Source of the DNA: Citrobacter tructae
Lineage (GTDB): Bacteria; Pseudomonadota; Gammaproteobacteria; Enterobacterales; Enterobacteriaceae
Length of the DNA stretch: 64,000 nt
NCBI RefSeq assembly: GCF_004684345.1
Contig: NZ_CP038469.1
Coordinates: 4,278,001-4,342,000, forward strand
Reading direction: 5' to 3'
The notes beneath the pieces were generated by a model. That model searched no databases. It was given only the letters and a program-made list of their open reading frames with translations, and had not been told where the DNA came from. Below, piece by piece: positions 1-7,796 of this stretch; the first letter of the stretch is position 1; every line of letters starts with the position of its first letter. The translations under genes were made by a program, and so were the position numbers.

Positions 1-1
1 C

Positions 2-745
2 CGTTCCACGTTGATTGGTCGCGTGCAGGTTGGCGAGTTCTCGTCGATCATCGGCCTGATTAAACGTACCCAGCGAGTCTATGGGCAGATCTTTACCGTT
101 TCTGGCGTAGTTGCCGCGTTTCGTCGTCGTGCGCTGGCTGAGGTCGGATACTGGAGCCCGGACATGATCACCGAAGATATCGACATCAGTTGGAAGCTGC
201 AGTTGCGCCACTGGTCGGTATTCTTTGAGCCGCGCGCACTGTGCTGGATCCTGATGCCTGAAACGTTAAGAGGGTTGTGGAAACAGCGCCTGCGCTGGGC
301 GCAAGGGGGGGCCGAGGTGTTTATCGTTAACATGCGCCGCCTGTGGTCGTGGGAGTTCCGCCGCATGTGGCCGCTGTTCCTTGAGTTCTGTTTTTCGACC
401 GCCTGGTCTTTTGCCTATGCGATCAGTATCGTGCTGTTCCTGTTGGGATTAATGATCCCGATGCCCGACTCGCTGTATGTGCAAAACTTGTTCCCACCGG
501 CATTCACCGGGTTAATTCTTGGCGTGGTCTGCCTGCTCCAGTTTGCGGTAAGTCTGATGATCGAACGACGCTATGAAAAAGGTATTGGCGCCTCGTTGTT
601 CTGGATTATCTGGTTCCCGGTGGTGTACTGGATGCTGAGCCTGTTCACCACGCTGGTAGCGTTCCCCAAAGTCATGCTCAAGCGCAAACGCGGCAGGGCG
701 CGCTGGGTCAGTCCTGACCGTGGAATAGGGAGGATCGAATCATGA
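2..745 (+). CDS. pgaC: Poly-beta-1,6-N-acetylglucosamine synthase PgaC, C-terminal part
   Basis: This is the end of a family 2 glycosyltransferase that polymerises UDP-GlcNAc into the biofilm exopolysaccharide PGA at the inner membrane. The reading frame is open from the left edge of the window, so the start lies outside. Visible are the acceptor-side TEDID motif and the processive-transferase QxxRW motif (QRLRW), followed by about four hydrophobic segments that form the C-terminal membrane part. The basic C-terminus (RARWVSPDRG) matches E. coli PgaC closely. The stop overlaps the pgaD start by 4 nt (ATGA), as in the pgaABCD operon, so the two are translationally coupled. Confidence 0.95.
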   Translation, partial: RSTLIGRVQVGEFSSIIGLIKRTQRVYGQIFTVSGVVAAFRRRALAEVGYWSPDMITEDIDISWKLQLRHWSVFFEPRALCWILMPETLRGLWKQRLRWAQGGAEVFIVNMRRLWSWEFRRMWPLFLEFCFSTAWSFAYAISIVLFLLGLMIPMPDSLYVQNLFPPAFTGLILGVVCLLQFAVSLMIERRYEKGIGASLFWIIWFPVVYWMLSLFTTLVAFPKVMLKRKRGRARWVSPDRGIGRIES

Positions 746-1248
746 ACCAACCTCTGATCTTTACCGAACAGCGTTTTCTGCCACGGGCGATCGACGTGCT
801 GTTGACGCTGGTTGCCTGGATTGGGTTTATTTACCTGATTTATAAAGGGCTGATCACCGCACTGGCACACTCGCCATATATGGGAGTACGGCCCTTTTTC
901 ACCACGCTGGATACGGTAACGTTTTATATCCTTGTCGCCCTGGTCAACGGTCTGGTGCTGATTGGCTGGGCAAAGTACAACCAGTATCGTTTTCGAGTGG
1001 AGCGACGCAGCCGCAGACCTGGACTGGAAGACCATGAACTGGCGGAAAGTTTACGCATTACCCGGGAACTGGTTACGGAACTAAACAAGGCGAGGGTGCT
1101 GACGGTCCACCATCACGAGAACGGTGAAATCAGCCATGTCGATGTCGACAAGCACATCGCCGATAACCGATTGCCGCCACCAACGCCTGCGATGCTGGAG
1201 TATTTGTCGCCAGAGCGGGAGCCGTCGTTGCAAACAAGGCCTGAGTGA
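742..1248 (+). CDS. pgaD: Poly-GlcNAc biosynthesis accessory protein PgaD
   Basis: PgaD is the small inner-membrane partner of PgaC; the PgaC-PgaD pair is known to be the site where cyclic di-GMP stimulates PGA synthesis. Two hydrophobic segments are visible (about residues 17-42 and 55-80), followed by a cytoplasmic tail with helical charge. At 168 residues it is roughly 30 longer than E. coli PgaD (137). The extra length is a proline-rich C-terminal tail after the DVDKH stretch. Sequence divergence from K-12 is much greater than for PgaC next door. It is last in the pga operon; assignment rests on position, the ATGA overlap and topology. Confidence 0.88.
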   Translation: MNQPLIFTEQRFLPRAIDVLLTLVAWIGFIYLIYKGLITALAHSPYMGVRPFFTTLDTVTFYILVALVNGLVLIGWAKYNQYRFRVERRSRRPGLEDHELAESLRITRELVTELNKARVLTVHHHENGEISHVDVDKHIADNRLPPPTPAMLEYLSPEREPSLQTRPE

Positions 1249-1333
1249 TATTATTTCTGCCGCCAGTTGCTTCCTTCAGACTCGCATAGGTCTATGATTA
1301 GACCCAGAGAATAAAAAAATGCGAGGCAATGTC

Positions 1334-1564
1334 GTGGATAAGGAACTACTGGATGCAGGTTACCGGGCCTATACCGGCGAGAAGATTGACGTCTACTTCA
1401 ACACGGCGATGTGTCAGCATTCGGGCAACTGCGTGCGGGGAAGCGCGAAGCTTTTCAACCTGAAGCGTAAACCGTGGATAGTCCCGGATGAAGTGGATGT
1501 CGCGACGGTTATTAAGGTTATCGATACCTGTCCGAGTGGTGCGCTGAAATATCGCCAGAAATGA
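1334..1564 (+). CDS. yjdI: Small divergent ferredoxin-like iron-sulfur protein YjdI
   Basis: A 76-residue protein matching E. coli YjdI in length and sequence. It has the cysteine pattern of the divergent 4Fe-4S mono-cluster family (CQHSGNC, then DTCPSGAL near the end). The function is unknown; an electron-transfer or cluster-carrying role follows only from the family. The GTG at 1334 was chosen over the ATG at 1319. It gives the K-12 length, and a GAGG sits 8 nt upstream, whereas the ATG has only an A-run before it. yjdJ follows after 12 nt, so the pair is probably co-transcribed, as in E. coli. Confidence 0.88.
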   Translation: MDKELLDAGYRAYTGEKIDVYFNTAMCQHSGNCVRGSAKLFNLKRKPWIVPDEVDVATVIKVIDTCPSGALKYRQK

Positions 1565-1576
1565 GTGAGGGGAACC

Positions 1577-1849
1577 ATGGAAATTCTTGCAGGCCACAAT
1601 AAGTTCTATGTGAACGATGCACAGGGCAACCAGGTTGCCGAGATTGTCTTCGTGCCGACGGGCGAACATCTGAGCATCATTGAACATACCGATGTTGATC
1701 CCAGCCTGAAAGGCCAGGGCGTCGGTAAACAGCTGGTAGCGAAGGTGGTGGAGAAAATGCGCGCTGAAAACCGCAAGGTTATTCCGCTGTGCCCGTTTGC
1801 TAAACACGAGTTCGATAAAACCCGTGAGTACGACGATATCCGCGCCTGA
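1577..1849 (+). CDS. yjdJ: GNAT-fold acetyltransferase-like protein YjdJ
   Basis: A 90-residue single-domain protein of the small YjdJ type GNAT family. The acetyl-CoA binding signature is visible (GQGVGKQLVAKVV), followed by the conserved CPFAKHEFDK motif. The substrate is unknown. The ATG at 1577 was chosen because it gives the E. coli length and has GAGGGG just upstream. It lies 12 nt after yjdI. The adjacency of an iron-sulfur protein and a GNAT protein is conserved with K-12, but its meaning is not known. Confidence 0.88.
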   Translation: MEILAGHNKFYVNDAQGNQVAEIVFVPTGEHLSIIEHTDVDPSLKGQGVGKQLVAKVVEKMRAENRKVIPLCPFAKHEFDKTREYDDIRA

Positions 1850-1861
1850 CAATCCTGATTT

Positions 1862-1889
1862 TGCCGGAAGGTATCGCCGCCATCCGGCA
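1862..1889. repeat. REP-like inverted repeat between convergent yjdJ and yahB
   Basis: The segment starts TGCCGGA and ends TCCGGCA with a short loop that includes GCCGCC. It lies between two converging genes, a typical place for enterobacterial REP elements, and probably acts as a 3' end stabiliser for one or both transcripts. Confidence 0.7.
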
Positions 1890-1891
1890 CA

Positions 1892-2821
1892 TCACTCCCG
1901 ATGCAGCAGATCCTGATAAATCCCCGTCAGCACACCTTGCGGACCAAATTCTTTTTTAATCCACTGAGTTACCCGACCAGTTGCCGAATGCTGGGTCGCC
2001 AGCAGCATGCGTGAATCCTGACGCGGGTTGTGGATCTGGCGCATCACCAGTAGCGACTTTTCCATCGCCTCGCGCACCATGTAGTCCGGCAAAAAGCCAA
2101 TACCTTCACCGAGGATCTGGCACTGACACTTGGTATTAAAATCGGGGACCAGAATAGACTCCTGTCCGTGCAGCAGCCAGCCGACCTTCTTGTTAATCGT
2201 GTGCGCAGTGTCTTCCACCATGATATTCGGGTACAGCCGCAGCTGGCTCTCTGAGATCGGCTCGGGCATAAAGGCCAGCGGGTGATCTGGGGCGATGGCA
2301 AATGACCAGCGGATCGCCCCGATCTCGGTGTAATCAATTCCACCACCGTCGAGTAGGGTATCCGGTGCGCCAATGGCGATGTTGGCCAGGTTATTAATGA
2401 TGGAATCCCAGACGCCGTTATAGACCTCAGTGGTCACGGTTATCTGACAGGTTGGAAACTGCTTTTTGAGTGCCTGCAGCAGCCGCGCGGTATGCTGCGG
2501 GGTGTAGAGCAACTGGTTAATACAGATGCGCACTCGCGCCTCGATACCTTGGGCGATGGTATCAATGCTGCGCTTGATAGCGTGGAAGTCGTTCAGCAGA
2601 TCGGTCGCTTTACGGAAGAAATAGCGGCCGGACTCGGTCAGCTCAATGCTGCGAGTACTGCGGGTAAACAGCACCACGTCCAGCCCTGTCTCCATTCGCT
2701 TGATGGTGTAGCTAATGGCGGAGGTGGTTAAACCCAGTTCCTCAGCGGCCTTGCTGAAACTGCTGTAGCGCGCCACCATGGTGAACGCCAGCAGGTTCTC
2801 CTCGGTAAAAATTGAATTCAT
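1892..2821 (-). CDS. yahB: LysR-type transcriptional regulator YahB
   Basis: A 309-residue LysR-type regulator almost identical in length to E. coli YahB (310). The N-terminal winged helix-turn-helix is clear (about residues 8-65, with SFSKAAEELGLTTSAISYTIKRME), followed by a periplasmic-binding-protein-like effector domain. It is related to AllS, the activator of allantoin genes, which fits the All-type enzymes encoded beside it. It is divergent from yahD with about 390 nt between them, the usual arrangement for a LysR regulator and its target operon. The effector is unknown. That it controls yahD-J is inferred from position. Confidence 0.93.
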   Translation of the reverse strand: MNSIFTEENLLAFTMVARYSSFSKAAEELGLTTSAISYTIKRMETGLDVVLFTRSTRSIELTESGRYFFRKATDLLNDFHAIKRSIDTIAQGIEARVRICINQLLYTPQHTARLLQALKKQFPTCQITVTTEVYNGVWDSIINNLANIAIGAPDTLLDGGGIDYTEIGAIRWSFAIAPDHPLAFMPEPISESQLRLYPNIMVEDTAHTINKKVGWLLHGQESILVPDFNTKCQCQILGEGIGFLPDYMVREAMEKSLLVMRQIHNPRQDSRMLLATQHSATGRVTQWIKKEFGPQGVLTGIYQDLLHRE

Positions 2822-3214
2822 CCTCTCTCCCTTCCGACCACAAGGCTACCGCCCGCCATACGATGATTGTTGAATGTATTTGTAATCCTTATACAGAGCA
2901 ATCAGTTTTGAACAGAATTTAACACTAAACTTACATTTGATTTGAAGGCAATCACACTTCTGTCCTTTAGTTGTAGGCCGCTATCCGCGCAGCATACCGC
3001 TTAATTACTCGGACGACTGATTAGCACGTAAAAGAGCGTCAGCCATAAGGGAAAGATTGCACTACAGCACGTTTTACTCTCATTGTTAAATACTATTCAA
3101 CAATCGCCTCACTAACGATGAATGAAATTTAAGCGGATGTTATTCTTATCACTCTGTTGCTATTCTCAGGTTATCGGAATTTTAAAAAGCCTTAAAAACT
3201 GCAGGAGAGGAATT
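2822..3214. promoter_or_regulatory. Divergent yahB/yahD promoter region with candidate YahB sites
   Basis: No gene was found in these 393 nt; the K-12 gene yahC, which lies here in E. coli, is absent. Two copies of the 10-mer ATTGTTGAAT occur in opposite orientation, at 2866-2875 on the plus strand and 3095-3104 on the minus strand. The second is part of an ATTGTT-N11-AACAAT inverted repeat (3082-3104), which has the spacing of a LysR-type T-N11-A box. The region is A+T richer than the flanking genes. Operator function is inferred. Confidence 0.55.
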
Positions 3215-3820
3215 ATGTCAGAGAAAGAACTCATTACTGAATTTCTGCTGGCGGCAGAGCAGGGCAATGCACAGGGATTAAAATCCTGTCTGGCAAAAAA
3301 TGTGGATATTAACGCGACCAATCGCCAGGGGCGTACTGCCATAATTATTGCCAGCCTGAATAAACATTATGACTGCGTTTCTTTATTGATTGAGGCCGGT
3401 GCCGATATTAATAAGCAAGATCAAACCTGCTTTAATCCATTCCTGATTAGCTGCCTGACGAATGACTTAACGCTGCTGCGTTTGGTATTACCGGCTAACC
3501 CCGATCTTAATTGCCTGAGCCGTTTTGGTGGCGTCGGCATTACACCTGCCAGCGAAAAAGGTCATGTGGAGATCGTGCGCGAGCTGCTTCTGCGTACCGA
3601 AATCAACGTCAACCATACCAATTTTGTCGGCTGGACGCCGCTGCTGGAAGCCATCGTACTCAACGACGGCGGCGCGAAGCAGCAGGAAATCGTCAAGCTG
3701 CTGCTTGAAAATGGCGCTAACCCGCACATGACGGATAAATATGGCAAGACCCCGCTGGAACTGGCGCGGGAGAAAGGGTATCACCAAATCGCCGAGCTGT
3801 TGATTGCCGCCGGAGCCTGA
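3215..3820 (+). CDS. yahD: Ankyrin-repeat protein YahD
   Basis: A 201-residue protein made of about five ankyrin repeats, with no signal peptide or other domain. Repeat signatures include NATNRQGRTAIIIAS, LIEAGADINKQD, GWTPLLEAI and LLLENGANPHMTDKYGKTPLELA. The ATG at 3215 was chosen because AGGAGAGG precedes it and it gives the E. coli YahD length. An in-frame ATG at 3122 has no such site. It is the first gene of the yahD-J operon. Ankyrin proteins usually mediate protein contacts, so a scaffold or regulator of the downstream enzymes is possible, but nothing in the sequence shows it. Confidence 0.93.
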   Translation: MSEKELITEFLLAAEQGNAQGLKSCLAKNVDINATNRQGRTAIIIASLNKHYDCVSLLIEAGADINKQDQTCFNPFLISCLTNDLTLLRLVLPANPDLNCLSRFGGVGITPASEKGHVEIVRELLLRTEINVNHTNFVGWTPLLEAIVLNDGGAKQQEIVKLLLENGANPHMTDKYGKTPLELAREKGYHQIAELLIAAGA

Positions 3821-3835
3821 CCGAGGAGCGCCACT

Positions 3836-4735
3836 ATCGCCACGCCAACACGGCGATGCGTAGCGGCGCTAACCGCCGACGGCGCGTTTCTTGAATTTCG
3901 GGGAACGGGGCGAGTTGAACAGGTTTTTTCCCGCGCGGTGAACCTGTTCATACCCGAACAGCAGCGATTGTTCACTTTACTGAGCGAGAGCGGCGATAAC
4001 GCGCCTAACAGCTGTCGGCTGGCGCTGACGCATTGCGAAGATCTGTTTCAACCCGGTGAGCCGGTGAGTTTTACCCAGTCAGGGATAGCCGTTGGTACTG
4101 ATAAATGGATAACAACATCCGATTGCCAGGCGTGGCAAATGCCGATCTGGTCAGCAGATGCAGACCACTTCGCAGCAATTTCCTGGCGTGGCTGGTCAGA
4201 GGTTATCCGGCAACAGCTTAATCACCACGACACATTATTTTTGTACCAGGGAGATAACCCGTTTTATCAGGAAATCGCCCGTGAATTACAGTTGCGCCGC
4301 CGGGCATTAATCACCGCACTGGATAACGGTGAAGATATTTCTGCCGCTGTCGGCCAGTTAATCGGTTTGGGAATTGGCTTAACGCCATCATCTGATGATT
4401 ATTTAGTGGGCTTAAGTACAATTTTATTTATTAACCAGCATCCATTAAAGAAATATCGACAAGATTTTTTAGCCGCCATACAGAGTGAAGGGAATAACAC
4501 GACATTACTCAGTAAAATAACGCTGGAAGAGGCTTTTCATCAGCGTTATCGGGAAAACGTCGCGCGGCTGGTAACTCATATTATTACTCAGCAACACCAT
4601 GTTGCTACGCAATATATTACTGACATTAAAAATATCGGCTCAAGTTCTGGCTGCGACATGCTGTACGGCATGGCGGACGCCTGCGCCCTGAGCCACCGGT
4701 CTGGAGGGAATTATGTCGATCAGGATAGTTGTTAA
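3836..4735 (+). CDS. yahE: DUF2877 protein YahE (AllH-like), start codon non-canonical or uncertain
   Basis: This is a DUF2877 protein related to AllH, a component of oxamate carbamoyltransferase. The family motif is clear (GLGIGLTPSSDDYLVGL), with SSGCDMLYGM near the end. Homology reaches upstream of the first canonical start: VEQVFSRAVNL aligns with the WRRAINL region of AllH and spans the GTG at 3938. No ATG, GTG, TTG or CTG lies between the yahD stop (3818-3820, same frame) and 3938. A strong GAGGAG at 3823-3828 is followed 7 nt later by ATC at 3836, which would give 299 residues. The ATC may be an unusual start or a mutated ATG. The GTG start would give 265 residues and lose the N-terminal strand. 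The end overlaps yahF by 23 nt. Confidence 0.8.
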   Translation: MATPTRRCVAALTADGAFLEFRGTGRVEQVFSRAVNLFIPEQQRLFTLLSESGDNAPNSCRLALTHCEDLFQPGEPVSFTQSGIAVGTDKWITTSDCQAWQMPIWSADADHFAAISWRGWSEVIRQQLNHHDTLFLYQGDNPFYQEIARELQLRRRALITALDNGEDISAAVGQLIGLGIGLTPSSDDYLVGLSTILFINQHPLKKYRQDFLAAIQSEGNNTTLLSKITLEEAFHQRYRENVARLVTHIITQQHHVATQYITDIKNIGSSSGCDMLYGMADACALSHRSGGNYVDQDSC

Positions 4736-6260
4736 AAAGAACACGTATTTTGATTCTGTGTCACTGATGTCTATCTCAACGCGCGCTAACAAGCTCGATG
4801 GCGTGGAGCAGGCGTTTGTGGCGATGGCAACGGAAATGAACAAAGGCGTGCTGAAGAATCTTGGCCTGCTGACGTCTGAACTGGAAGAGGCGAAGAGTGG
4901 CGATCTGATGATTGTCATCAAAGGCGCGAGCGAGGCGGCGAACGAGCAGACGCTGGTGGCTATCGACGAGCTGTTTACGCATAAAGAGCAGGGCGGTCAG
5001 CACGAAGCGCGCTATGCGACGCTTGCCAGTGCGAAGAAGCACGTTCCCGACAGTAACCTGGCAATGATTTCCGTCAACGGCCTGTTCGCGGCACGTGAAG
5101 CGCGTCAGGCGCTGCAAAACAACCTCAACGTGATGCTGTTCTCTGACAACGTGTCCCTCGACGACGAGCTGGCGCTGAAACAACTGGCGCACGAAAAAGG
5201 ACTGTTGATGATGGGGCCAGACTGCGGGACCGCCATTATTAACGGCGCGGCGCTGTGTTTTGGTAACGCAGTGCGTTGCGGCAATATCGGGATTATCGGC
5301 GCATCCGGTACCGGTAGCCAGGAACTGAGCGTGCGCATTCATGAATTTGGTGGCGGCATTTCCCAGCTTATTGGCACCGGCGGACGCGATCTGAGTGAAA
5401 AGATTGGCGGCCTGATGATGCTCGACGCGATGAATATGCTGGAAGCCGATCCGCAAACCGAGATCATCGCGCTGATCTCCAAGCCACCAGCACCTGCTGT
5501 GGCGCGTAAAGTGCTGGATCGCGCACGTACCTGTCACAAACCGGTGGTGGTGTGCTTCCTCGGACGTGACGTTGCGATGGCGGATGAAGACGGATTGCAG
5601 TTCGCCCGTGGCACTAAAGATGCGGCGCTACGAGCGGTCCTGTTAAGCGGCGTGAAAAAGGAGAGTCTGGATCTGCATCCGCTCAACTGGCCGCTGATTG
5701 AAGAAGTGCGCGCGCGTCTGACACCGCAGCAAAAATATATTCGTGGGCTATTCTGCGGCGGCACTCTATGCGATGAGGCGATGTTTGCCGCCATGGAAAA
5801 ACATGCGGAAGTTTACAGCAACATTCATCCGGACCCGGCGTTCCGCCTGCAAGATCTCAACCGCAGCGTCGCGCACACCTTCCTTGATTTCGGTGATGAT
5901 GATTTTACCAACGGTAAACCGCATCCGATGATCGATCCAACCAACCGTATCAGCCGTTTATTGCAGGAAGCGCGGGATCCGGAAGTGGGCGTGATCGTGA
6001 TGGATTTCGTCCTTGGCTTTGGATCGCATGAAGATCCGGTCGGCGTGATGCTCGACGCGATCGTTGAAGCAAAAGCGATCGCCGCCGCAGATGGACGTCC
6101 GCTGGAGATTCTTGGCTACGTGCTGGGCACCGATTTGGATACGCCGTCGCTGGAAAAACAGTGCCAGATGCTGACTGATGCTGGCGTCATCTGGGCGAGC
6201 AGCAGCACCAACACCGGATTGCTGGCGCGTGAATTTATCTGTAAAGGGGAGGAAGCCTGA
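4713..6260 (+). CDS. yahF: FdrA/AllF-like acyl-CoA synthetase-fold protein YahF
   Basis: A 515-residue protein of the FdrA family, which has the fold of the succinyl-CoA synthetase alpha subunit plus a ligase-like half. The nucleotide-binding loop is visible (IGIIGASGTGSQELS, near residue 195), as are the conserved MGPDCGTAI and GTGGRDLSEKIGG motifs. Its paralogue AllF (FdrA) is one of three proteins needed for oxamate carbamoyltransferase in E. coli, so a carbamoyl-transfer role is expected here, with an unknown acceptor. It overlaps yahE at the start and yahG by one base at the end (TGATG), indicating tight translational coupling. Confidence 0.93.
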   Translation: MSIRIVVKKNTYFDSVSLMSISTRANKLDGVEQAFVAMATEMNKGVLKNLGLLTSELEEAKSGDLMIVIKGASEAANEQTLVAIDELFTHKEQGGQHEARYATLASAKKHVPDSNLAMISVNGLFAAREARQALQNNLNVMLFSDNVSLDDELALKQLAHEKGLLMMGPDCGTAIINGAALCFGNAVRCGNIGIIGASGTGSQELSVRIHEFGGGISQLIGTGGRDLSEKIGGLMMLDAMNMLEADPQTEIIALISKPPAPAVARKVLDRARTCHKPVVVCFLGRDVAMADEDGLQFARGTKDAALRAVLLSGVKKESLDLHPLNWPLIEEVRARLTPQQKYIRGLFCGGTLCDEAMFAAMEKHAEVYSNIHPDPAFRLQDLNRSVAHTFLDFGDDDFTNGKPHPMIDPTNRISRLLQEARDPEVGVIVMDFVLGFGSHEDPVGVMLDAIVEAKAIAAADGRPLEILGYVLGTDLDTPSLEKQCQMLTDAGVIWASSSTNTGLLAREFICKGEEA

Positions 6261-7678
6261 TGAGCCAGACGCTGTTTACCCAGCCGCTGAACGTGATTAA
6301 CGTTGGCATCGCGATGTTCAGCGATGACCTGAAAAAGCAGAACGTACCCGTGACCCAGCTCGACTGGACGCCGCCGGGCCAGGGCAACATGCAGGTGGTT
6401 GCTGCGCTGGACGAGATTACCGATTCGCCGCTGGCAGACAAAATCGCTGCCGCTAACCAGCAGGCGCTGGAACGTATTATTAAGTCGCATCCGGTGCTGA
6501 TTGGTTATGACCAGGCGATCAACGTGGTGCCGGGCATGACCCGTAACACCATCCTGCATGCCGGACCGCCTACCCGTTGGGAAAACATGTGCGGCGCAAT
6601 GAAGGGCGCAGTCACCGGCGCGCTGGTGTTTGAAGGACTGGCGAAAGATCTGGCTGCCGCCGCTGAACTGGCCGCCTCCGGCGAAATTATCTTCTCGCCG
6701 TGCCACGAGCATGACTGCGTGGGATCGATGGCGGGCGTGACGTCGGCGTCAATGTTCATGCACATCGTTGAGAACAAAACCTACGGCAACCGCGCATATA
6801 CCAATATGAGCGAGCAAATGGCGAAGATCCTGCGTATGGGTGCGAACGATCAGAGCGTTATCGATCGCCTGAACTGGATGCGCGATGTGATGGGGCCGAT
6901 GCTGCGTGATGCGATGAAACTGGCGGGCGAAATCGATCTGCGTCTGATGCTGGCACAGGCGCTGCACATGGGCGATGAGTGCCATAACCGCAACAACGCC
7001 GGGACGGCACTGTTAATTCAGGCGCTGACCCCGTGGATCATCCAGACCGGTTATCCGGTCGCGCAGCAGCGCGAAGTCTTCGAGTTCGTCCTCAGCAGCG
7101 ACTACTTCTCCGGACCGACGTGGATGGCGATGTGTAAAGCCGCGATGGATGCCGCGCACGGCATTGAGTACAGCACAGTGGTGACGACGATGGCGCGTAA
7201 CGGCGTCGAGTTCGGTTTGCGCGTCAGCGGTTTACCGGGTCAGTGGTTTACCGGCCCGGCTCAGCAGGTGATTGGTCCGATGTTTGCGGGCTACAAGCCG
7301 GAAGATTCCGGGCGCGATATCGGTGACAGCGCGATTACCGAAACCTACGGCATTGGCGGTTTCGCCATGGCGACGGCGCCGGCTATTGTGGCGCTGGTCG
7401 GCGGTACGGTAGAAGAGGCGGTTGATTTCTCTCGCCAGATGCGTGAAATCACGCTGGGCGAAAACCCGAACGTCACCATTCCGCTGCTCGGTTTTATGGG
7501 CGTACCGACCGCTATCGACATCACGCGCGTGGGCAGCACCGGCATACTGCCGGTGATCAACACCGCGATTGCGCACAAAGATGCGGGGATCGGCATGATC
7601 GGCGCGGGAATTGTACACCCGCCGTTTGCCTGTTTTGAAAAGGCGATCCTCCGCTGGCGCGATCGCTACTGCCAATAA
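6260..7678 (+). CDS. yahG: DUF1116 protein YahG (AllG-like)
   Basis: A 472-residue DUF1116 protein, the same length as E. coli YahG and related to AllG (YlbE) of the oxamate carbamoyltransferase. Conserved stretches include PPGQGN near residue 40, GPPTRWENMCGAMKGA, and FSPCHEHDCVGSMAGVTSASM with Cys/His residues that could bind a ligand or metal. No signal peptide or membrane segment is seen. It shares the TGATG junction with yahF. The three-gene set DUF2877-FdrA-DUF1116 travels as a unit in many bacteria, which supports one enzyme complex. Confidence 0.93.
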   Translation: MSQTLFTQPLNVINVGIAMFSDDLKKQNVPVTQLDWTPPGQGNMQVVAALDEITDSPLADKIAAANQQALERIIKSHPVLIGYDQAINVVPGMTRNTILHAGPPTRWENMCGAMKGAVTGALVFEGLAKDLAAAAELAASGEIIFSPCHEHDCVGSMAGVTSASMFMHIVENKTYGNRAYTNMSEQMAKILRMGANDQSVIDRLNWMRDVMGPMLRDAMKLAGEIDLRLMLAQALHMGDECHNRNNAGTALLIQALTPWIIQTGYPVAQQREVFEFVLSSDYFSGPTWMAMCKAAMDAAHGIEYSTVVTTMARNGVEFGLRVSGLPGQWFTGPAQQVIGPMFAGYKPEDSGRDIGDSAITETYGIGGFAMATAPAIVALVGGTVEEAVDFSRQMREITLGENPNVTIPLLGFMGVPTAIDITRVGSTGILPVINTAIAHKDAGIGMIGAGIVHPPFACFEKAILRWRDRYCQ

Positions 7679-7687
7679 CAACAATCG

Positions 7688-7708
7688 GGGGCTAACGCCG
7701 TTAGCCCC
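7688..7708 (+). promoter_or_regulatory. Intra-operon hairpin between yahG and the permease gene
   Basis: A perfect 9-bp stem (GGGGCTAAC/GTTAGCCCC) with a 3-nt loop lies 10 nt after the yahG stop. No T-run follows, so it is more likely an mRNA-stabilising or attenuating element than a full terminator. It marks the point where the permease gene joins the cluster. Confidence 0.55.
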
Positions 7709-7796
7709 ATGCTAGCAAAGCGAACAACGTTACTTACCTGCAGGGCTGGGCGATCTCCGCGATCGCAAACGATGCTTAACCTGTTAAGGATATTCC

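Noticed and set aside
3122..3214. A longer YahD starting at 3122.
   Set aside because: No ribosome site precedes it, the added residues are hydrophobic without homology, and a strong AGGAGAGG stands before 3215.
4776..5537. A long minus-strand open frame (253 codons) inside yahF.
   Set aside because: It is antisense to a well-conserved gene and has the His/Gln-rich composition typical of reversed GC-rich coding sequence.
4713..6260. YahF as a true succinyl-CoA synthetase subunit.
   Set aside because: The fold is shared, but the gene belongs to the FdrA family and lies with DUF1116 and DUF2877 genes, which fits a carbamoyltransferase set instead.
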